A stretch of DNA of 64,000 nt from Bacteroidia bacterium (GTDB lineage: Bacteria; Bacteroidota; Bacteroidia; J057). Numbering within the stretch: the first letter of the stretch is position 1; every line of letters starts with the position of its first letter. Below are positions 59,535 through 64,000 of this stretch, piece by piece. The DNA lies in contig JAWPMV010000001.1 in NCBI GenBank assembly GCA_033391075.1, forward strand, positions 6,262,001 through 6,326,000, given 5' to 3'. The notes beneath the pieces are model-generated. The model saw nothing but the letters and a program-made list of their open reading frames with translations, did not search any database and was not told where the DNA came from. Both the position numbers and the translations under genes were made by a program.

Positions 59535-61031
59535 CTAGGGTATTAAGAACTTGCGTTGAGTTCTCCGATTAGCATCCCGGATTTCGAGTATGTACATCCC
59601 CGAGCTCAAGGAAGAAATATCCCATTCCATCCTTCCTGATGAAGCAGAATGAGGGATTTCAATCCTTCTTCCACTTAGGTCAAGTATCCTAAATTCATAG
59701 GTATTCATTTCCTCCGCTTCCAGAATCAGCAGCTGAGAAGTGGGATTGGGATAAAGTCTCAGGTCGATATCCAATTCGCCACCTATACTGGTGGCTGAGT
59801 CAAAAAAATCATTGTAGGTAGAAAAGAAATCTGTGCCCAGATATTCTGGAAGGCTTGCCAAGCCAAAAAGCATAGAAGAGTAATCAATGCCCTGCACCTC
59901 ATTTGCAGTCCAGGAAGGACTGCTTACACTGTACCTCCAAAGTATCAAGTAAAAGGCTCCAAGCGGCAATTGATAACGCCCCTTGGCAGAACGATACATA
60001 TCCAATAGATGTCCTTTGCCAGCAGGATTGACAGGGAGGAAACCTGCGATGATATGGGGAGAAACTACTTTGGAACTATTGTCATTGATCTTATCGGCAT
60101 GATAGCCAGATCCATTGTTATAACTACCGGCTCCCAGGCCCCACTCATATTCATTGAAACCGCTATTATTTTTCCACCAGGCTGAATCGGCTTTATAGGC
60201 ATTTCGGTAGAAATCCATGTAGGAATCATTTTGAGCAAAGTAGTGGCAGAGGTAATAGTTGAATTGATGGGTAAAAGAGGAAAGGAATGCACTTGCATTA
60301 TCAGAGAGTACATTGATGCCTCGATAGCCAGGCTTGGGAAGATTGCTGGTGGTCGAATAGAAATTGTTCCACAATTGATTGCCAGCAGTATTGGGATCAT
60401 CCGAGGCATTCTTTGCCAGCCAGGCAACAATCATGTATTCATTGTAGGGGAGGGTATAGGAACCACTTTTACCGCTTCCATTTGCTTCCATTTCCAAATA
60501 AATTCTCCCCAAAGCAGGATCAGCTATAGCCGCATTAAAATCAATGGAATTCCATAATTCATCTACATATTTGCTGATGCTATCGTCCTGAAAATAATTT
60601 TTACAAAAAAGAGCCCCACTCACCAGAATATCGGTATCGATCGTACTGTATTCTGAATTCCAGGCATTGAGACCTGTATTGATATCCATGAAATGCCGGA
60701 AGTATCCGCTGGCATTTCGATCCGGGCGAAAGGAAGCATCATGGCCTGTCACAGTCTTGAGAGTCGTCAAGGCCAAGTCTTTCGCATTGAACTCCCAATC
60801 CATAGTATCTGCGATACAAAGCGATATTAAACCTATGCCTGTATTGGCAATGGAAACCGGATGGAAATCTAATCCATTGAAAAGTTTAGAATCTCTGTAC
60901 ATGCCATCTCCACTTCTTTGCAATTGGTAGACCCGGTAGGCATTGGCAAAGAGTTCGGTGATGGTATCATTGACTTGTGCCTGGGATTGCAGGCACATCG
61001 TAGTAAGGATAAGTAGAATCAATTTTTTCAT
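59535..61031 (-). CDS. Secreted GH144/glucoamylase-like protein with type IX secretion sorting domain
   Basis: A 498-aa protein: signal peptide (LILTTMCLQSQAQ), an (alpha/alpha)6-type catalytic region rich in aromatic helices with WGLGAGSYNNGSGYHA and KVVSPHIIAGFLP, and a C-terminal type A T9SS sorting domain (LRLYPNPTS, LDLSGRRIE, GMYILEIRD, RKFLIP). The middle resembles GH144 and related glucan hydrolases, where GLTA...GTIAPTAA motifs occur; that assignment is tentative. It should be exported through the type IX system and fixed to the cell surface. Confidence 0.7.
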   Translation of the reverse strand: MKKLILLILTTMCLQSQAQVNDTITELFANAYRVYQLQRSGDGMYRDSKLFNGLDFHPVSIANTGIGLISLCIADTMDWEFNAKDLALTTLKTVTGHDASFRPDRNASGYFRHFMDINTGLNAWNSEYSTIDTDILVSGALFCKNYFQDDSISKYVDELWNSIDFNAAIADPALGRIYLEMEANGSGKSGSYTLPYNEYMIVAWLAKNASDDPNTAGNQLWNNFYSTTSNLPKPGYRGINVLSDNASAFLSSFTHQFNYYLCHYFAQNDSYMDFYRNAYKADSAWWKNNSGFNEYEWGLGAGSYNNGSGYHADKINDNSSKVVSPHIIAGFLPVNPAGKGHLLDMYRSAKGRYQLPLGAFYLILWRYSVSSPSWTANEVQGIDYSSMLFGLASLPEYLGTDFFSTYNDFFDSATSIGGELDIDLRLYPNPTSQLLILEAEEMNTYEFRILDLSGRRIEIPHSASSGRMEWDISSLSSGMYILEIRDANRRTQRKFLIP

Positions 61032-61041
61032 GGGCTAGCGT

Positions 61042-61839
61042 CTATAATTGTTGGCCAAAGAAGATAAGGCTTTTTTCTACATGTTCCTCCCAATATTCCC
61101 AGGAATGCCCGCCTTTAAATTCCTGGTAGACATGACCTATACCAGCCTTGAGTAGTCGATTATGAAGGTTTCGATTGGCATTTATGAGGTCGTCCTCTAT
61201 CCCGCAATCAAATCGAAGGGGCGGCAAGCTATCCCGATGTACGATACAGCTTTCAAGCACAGAACTTTCAACTTCCGGAAATTGATACTCCTTCCAATCA
61301 TCACTCACAAAGGCTGTCAGGTAGTGAAGTTTGGTTACGGATGAATGAGCAGCGATGCCTTTAAACTGCTTACCATATTTTGCTCCCAATCGTATGGCTC
61401 CATATCCGCCCATGGAAAGTCCTCCTATGAACTGTGGCGATTTTTCACTGACTTGATCGATACCTTCCCAAAGGGCATGAGGAACATCTTTTATAATCCA
61501 ATTTTCATAATCCGCCCACTTATGCTTGAGGTATCCACTCCCATCTCCCCATAGCCCATCCGAAGGCATAGCTAGAATCATGGGCGGCACTTCCCCTTCA
61601 TCTATCAATCTTTGCAAAGTATTATGAACGCCTCCTTTCATACACCATGCCCAATGACTTCCATAAACACCATGCAAAAGCATGGCAAACGGCAGGTCTC
61701 TTTTTTCCTCAAGCCCCTTTGGGATAAAGACCGTAATATCAGCTCTTCCATTAAGATGTTTACTCTTGGCTGTAATATGCCTGAGTCCCTGAGTTTCAAA
61801 ACGGGGATCGGAAATTTCGAGGGTATAGAAATAGGACAT
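61042..61839 (-). CDS. Alpha/beta-hydrolase esterase (esterase D/antigen 85-like)
   Basis: A 265-aa esterase without clear signal: FAMLLHGVYGSHWAW forms the oxyanion region, GGLSMGGYGAIRLG the nucleophile elbow, CGIEDDLI the acid and GGHSWEYWEEH the catalytic His. The family includes S-formylglutathione hydrolase and feruloyl/acetyl xylan esterases. It lies 10 bp upstream of the T9SS glycoside-hydrolase-like gene, which makes a carbohydrate ester a reasonable substrate. Confidence 0.82.
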   Translation of the reverse strand: MSYFYTLEISDPRFETQGLRHITAKSKHLNGRADITVFIPKGLEEKRDLPFAMLLHGVYGSHWAWCMKGGVHNTLQRLIDEGEVPPMILAMPSDGLWGDGSGYLKHKWADYENWIIKDVPHALWEGIDQVSEKSPQFIGGLSMGGYGAIRLGAKYGKQFKGIAAHSSVTKLHYLTAFVSDDWKEYQFPEVESSVLESCIVHRDSLPPLRFDCGIEDDLINANRNLHNRLLKAGIGHVYQEFKGGHSWEYWEEHVEKSLIFFGQQL

Positions 61840-62040
61840 GAATGTATGTGTTGGACTTGATTAGCTCAGAAAGCAAGCATTTTCTTTATGAATGAGAAAT
61901 CAGCAGTAAAGATACGAGCTGCTTTAGCTAAAATCACCTGGACCGGGAGCATATTTAATTGCCCTAACATGAGAAAAGAGATTACGTTTTCGTCCAGGTA
62001 TAGAACTAAGAAGTAGCATTCAATTTAAACAAATCTTACT

Positions 62041-62616
62041 ATGAACTTTTCCCAATTCCTGAAAATTGCCAGTGTACAATTTGTCCTCTTAGCTATGTTA
62101 AGCATTTCTGGATTTGCCTATTCCTCTATTCAGGGCTGGGAGGAAGGAGTCGCTGCTTTCAAAAGTAAAAATTATCAGCTGGCAGCTAGAGAGTTCAAAG
62201 CCTACACAGCTTCTAATCCCAATTCTGACAAAGGCCATTATATGTTAGGACTTTCACTTGAACAATTGAAAAATTCCAAACAAAGTTTGCATCATTTAAG
62301 AAAAGCCTATGACCTAAACCCTAATGATGTGAGTATAAAATTAGCCTTAGGTCGTGTACATGTAAATCTGGGGCAGTATAAAGCAGCCTTTCTGGTTCTT
62401 GGAGATGGAAATGCCCTCCACAATGTCCATGGTCTAAGTGCTGAATTAGGAGTCGGTTTGATCTATAATGAAGGAGTAGCAGCTCTTTATTATTATGGAA
62501 CAGCAGCCTTAAAACTCGGTAAAAAGAAAGAAGGACTGGCAGCTCTCAAAAAAGCAGCCGAGAGTGAACCAGGTAATAAAACTTATCAAAGGGCTTACCA
62601 GGCAGCACAACAATAA
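62041..62616 (+). CDS. Periplasmic TPR-repeat protein
   Basis: A 191-aa protein with a signal peptide (VLLAMLSISGFAYS) and four to five TPR-like helical hairpins (AFKSKNYQLAAREFKAY, HYMLGLSLEQLKNSKQSLHHLRKAYDLNPNDVSIKLALGRVHVNLG). It would act as a protein-interaction module in the periplasm. It stands alone before a very strong hairpin. Confidence 0.8.
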   Translation: MNFSQFLKIASVQFVLLAMLSISGFAYSSIQGWEEGVAAFKSKNYQLAAREFKAYTASNPNSDKGHYMLGLSLEQLKNSKQSLHHLRKAYDLNPNDVSIKLALGRVHVNLGQYKAAFLVLGDGNALHNVHGLSAELGVGLIYNEGVAALYYYGTAALKLGKKKEGLAALKKAAESEPGNKTYQRAYQAAQQ

Positions 62617-62647
62617 TTACCATCCTGGTAGTTTTATCTACTTTTTA

Positions 62648-62701
62648 AAACAAGATGAGTCATCATGACCTATTAGAGGTACAGGATGACTCATCTTGTT
62701 T
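62648..62701. terminator. 17-bp perfect hairpin between convergent TPR and comA genes
   Basis: AAACAAGATGAGTCATC and GATGACTCATCTTGTTT are fully complementary with a 20-nt loop. Lying between two converging stop codons it can serve as a bidirectional terminator. Confidence 0.75.
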
Positions 62702-62719
62702 ATGTCTATTTCGATTTGT

Positions 62720-63481
62720 TTAGGAAAGGAAAGTATGGAAGGTATCTCCTCTCAATCCCAGACGCAGCGTTTCCAAAGGAATCGCATCAACAGGAGCTAT
62801 ATTCCCCAAATTTACATTGGTTCCCAAGAGCTTGATAAACCATACCTGCTGACTTTTCTGTGGAGCTTCCCAAAGAATCTTCTCAGATGGAATAGTTTCC
62901 AGAATCACATCAATCAAATCCCCTCTTACGCCTCCATCCTGGTTGAACATTCCCACAGTTCCACTTTCTCTTGCTTCTGCGATCACTTTCCAGGAACCGG
63001 CATCCAATTCACCCTGAATCATTTCAATCCACTGAGAGGGCTTCAGGACAACAGAGGGGTTTTTACTCCCAACTTCAGACAATACCGTAAAATCTTTGGC
63101 GAACAAAGAAATCATCTTGCGCTTATCTTCGGTAGAAATATCAATAGAACCATCGGAAACCTCCATATGACGGGCGCCGTATTTATCCAGGGTCTTGCGG
63201 TAGTCATCTACCTGATTTCTTATGTAAAATGCTTCAAACAAGGTCCCACCAAAATAATAAGGCATCCCTGCTTCCCGATACATAGCCAACTTCTTTTCCA
63301 AATTTTGGGTTACACCGGAAGTGGCCCAACCTAATTTTATGATATCGACATGATCTATAGCTACTTCCAGTAAATCCTCAGCTTGACGAAGGCTCATACC
63401 TTTGTCCATAATCATAGTTAATCCTTTTTCTCTGGGCTTATCTGAACGCTCGGGAAGTTGCTTTAATGGGTAGTTGAACAT
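62720..63481 (-). CDS. comA: Phosphosulfolactate synthase (ComA family)
   Basis: The ATG at 63481 (MFNYPLKQLPERSDKP) is chosen because the upstream codons lie in a palindromic regulatory region. The 253-aa TIM barrel shows ComA motifs: GLTMIMDKGMSLRQAEDLL, DIIKLGWATSG, GGTLFEAF, VSDGSIDIS and VLSEVGSK. The enzyme adds sulfite to phosphoenolpyruvate. In archaea this begins coenzyme M synthesis; in Bacteroidota a role in making sulfonates such as sulfonolipid precursors is an inference. No other gene of that pathway is in view. Confidence 0.92.
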   Translation of the reverse strand: MFNYPLKQLPERSDKPREKGLTMIMDKGMSLRQAEDLLEVAIDHVDIIKLGWATSGVTQNLEKKLAMYREAGMPYYFGGTLFEAFYIRNQVDDYRKTLDKYGARHMEVSDGSIDISTEDKRKMISLFAKDFTVLSEVGSKNPSVVLKPSQWIEMIQGELDAGSWKVIAEARESGTVGMFNQDGGVRGDLIDVILETIPSEKILWEAPQKSQQVWFIKLLGTNVNLGNIAPVDAIPLETLRLGLRGDTFHTFLS

Positions 63482-63504
63482 AATAATTTTGGTGTGATAA
63501 AAAT

Positions 63505-63535
63505 TCAGCTTGCAAACTAATAGCTTGCAAGCTGA
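63505..63535. promoter_or_regulatory. Palindrome upstream of comA
   Basis: TCAGCTTGCAA and TTGCAAGCTGA are perfect 11-bp arms 24 bp before the comA ATG; AGCTTGCAA also occurs as a direct repeat. A second inverted repeat, ATATAGAT/ATCTATAT, lies at 63551-63574. The pair looks like an operator region controlling comA. Confidence 0.5.
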
Positions 63536-63581
63536 TTTCAAAGTTTCGAAATATAGATATATCTCGATCTATATATGCTTT

Positions 63582-64000
63582 TTAGTATTCGAGATCCTGA
63601 TAGTCCTCGATGAATTTTTTGTCGTATCTGAGAATGAAGTAGGTGAAAGCCATGAGTACTATCATCCCGGCCAATCCTTTCACACTGGAGAGGTACATAT
63701 TTCCTCCAATCAGGAAGAACATCGGAATGACAGAGACATTATTTAATACTCCCACAAAAGTAGCCGGAGCATAAACGCTGCGTGTCTTTAAACTGAAATA
63801 GGCGAGGGGGAAAGAAATACTTATCGCAAATCCCACAGTTGTCCAGGCCAGCCACATCACTTCTGTATCCCATTCAGGAATAAAGAAAAGCAACATCGGC
63901 AGTTGCCAAAGACCGTATAAAACTCCTGTAACCAGATTACTTCCTAAAAAGCCCAGGCTTTTGGTTTCCGTTACCATGAATCCTCTCCATCCAATTTCTT
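63582..64000 (-). CDS. CPBP/Abi-family intramembrane protein, C-terminal part, runs off the window
   Basis: The frame continues upstream of the ATG at 63977 to the window edge and reads EIGWRGFMV there, the CPBP motif 1 (EExGWRG). Four membrane segments follow. Motif 2 is LYGLWQLPML, where active CPBP proteases have WH at the Trp-Gln position, and motif 3 lacks the usual His before LNN. The protein is thus a CPBP relative that may be non-catalytic. The full length cannot be seen. Confidence 0.7.
   Translation of the reverse strand, partial: EIGWRGFMVTETKSLGFLGSNLVTGVLYGLWQLPMLLFFIPEWDTEVMWLAWTTVGFAISISFPLAYFSLKTRSVYAPATFVGVLNNVSVIPMFFLIGGNMYLSSVKGLAGMIVLMAFTYFILRYDKKFIEDYQDLEY

Noticed and set aside
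1-64000. tRNA, rRNA, prophage, integrative element or full insertion sequence
   Set aside because: I looked for T-loop GTTCGAATC-type sequences, integrases and transposases and found none; only small non-coding repeats are present.

Overview
The window is chromosomal DNA from a Bacteroidota bacterium, most likely a free-living and probably marine member of the Saprospiria/Cytophagia side of the phylum. This placement is inference; no rRNA is present. Supporting signs are: a type IX secretion sorting domain (59535-61031), a FecA-type TonB receptor with an N-terminal carboxypeptidase-like domain (50218-52704), DUF4856 plus imelysin lipoproteins, DUF4230 and DUF4920 proteins, an apparent start of an alternative complex III operon (1-520), a bacillithiol-reductase (YpdA) homologue, and several TAnnTTTG boxes typical of the Bacteroidota primary sigma factor. 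I found no tRNA, rRNA, CRISPR array, transposase, integrase or phage gene.

Layout. 1-7291: cytochrome c (partial), YpdA, a non-catalytic sulfatase-modifying-factor-like protein, a 175-bp repeat in tandem, a GDPD lipoprotein, an SRAP protein that has lost its catalytic residues, and a DUF4230 pair. 7288-14927: a complete minus-strand form I aerobic CO dehydrogenase cluster in the order coxM-S-L-G-D-E-XdhC; the large subunit carries the AYRCSFR copper loop and the last gene is an XdhC fused to a YHS metal-binding domain. 15005-19952: a membrane protein, a sugar-porter MFS transporter, a GH43 and a GH26-like lipoprotein (xylan/xylose theme). 20206-22505: coiled-coil protein, ZapA, a possible structured RNA and RNase Y. 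22583-36959: CMD peroxidase-like protein, cytosolic reductive-dehalogenase-like protein, DUF554, ProB/ProA, acyltransferase, DUF2807, membrane AraC regulator, DEAD-box helicase, DinB, MATE pump. 37085-41500: ALDH7, DUF4920, SCO, MORN and YHYH proteins. 41973-46064: siderophore/cobalamin-type ABC importer, MsrA, class III cyclase. 46125-52704: an iron-type locus (DUF4856, imelysin, HTTM, FecA) with a clear promoter overlapped by a palindromic operator. 52749-64000: amino-acid permease plus DDAH, APH-like kinase, a VapBC-type toxin-antitoxin pair, HAD protein, two esterases and a T9SS glycoside hydrolase, TPR protein, phosphosulfolactate synthase and a partial CPBP protein.

Intergenic DNA is rich in repeats. 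At least five families recur: a 175-bp multi-hairpin element (R), a ~105-125 bp TGTCATC...GATGACA element (A), ATCCCGG hairpins (B), long GTGTTTTAGTGTT hairpins between co-directional genes (C), and a CCTCCA...TGG element (D). Family C hairpins always present the GU-rich arm first in the transcribed strand and begin within a few bases of the upstream stop codon, which suggests an RNA-level role.

Genes likely to work together are the CODH set (CO oxidation feeding electrons to respiration), the imelysin/FecA/HTTM set plus the ABC importer (metal acquisition), the GH43/GH26/MFS set, the proBA pair, and the permease/DDAH pair (methylarginine use). All functions are read from sequence motifs recognised by eye; no database search was run.
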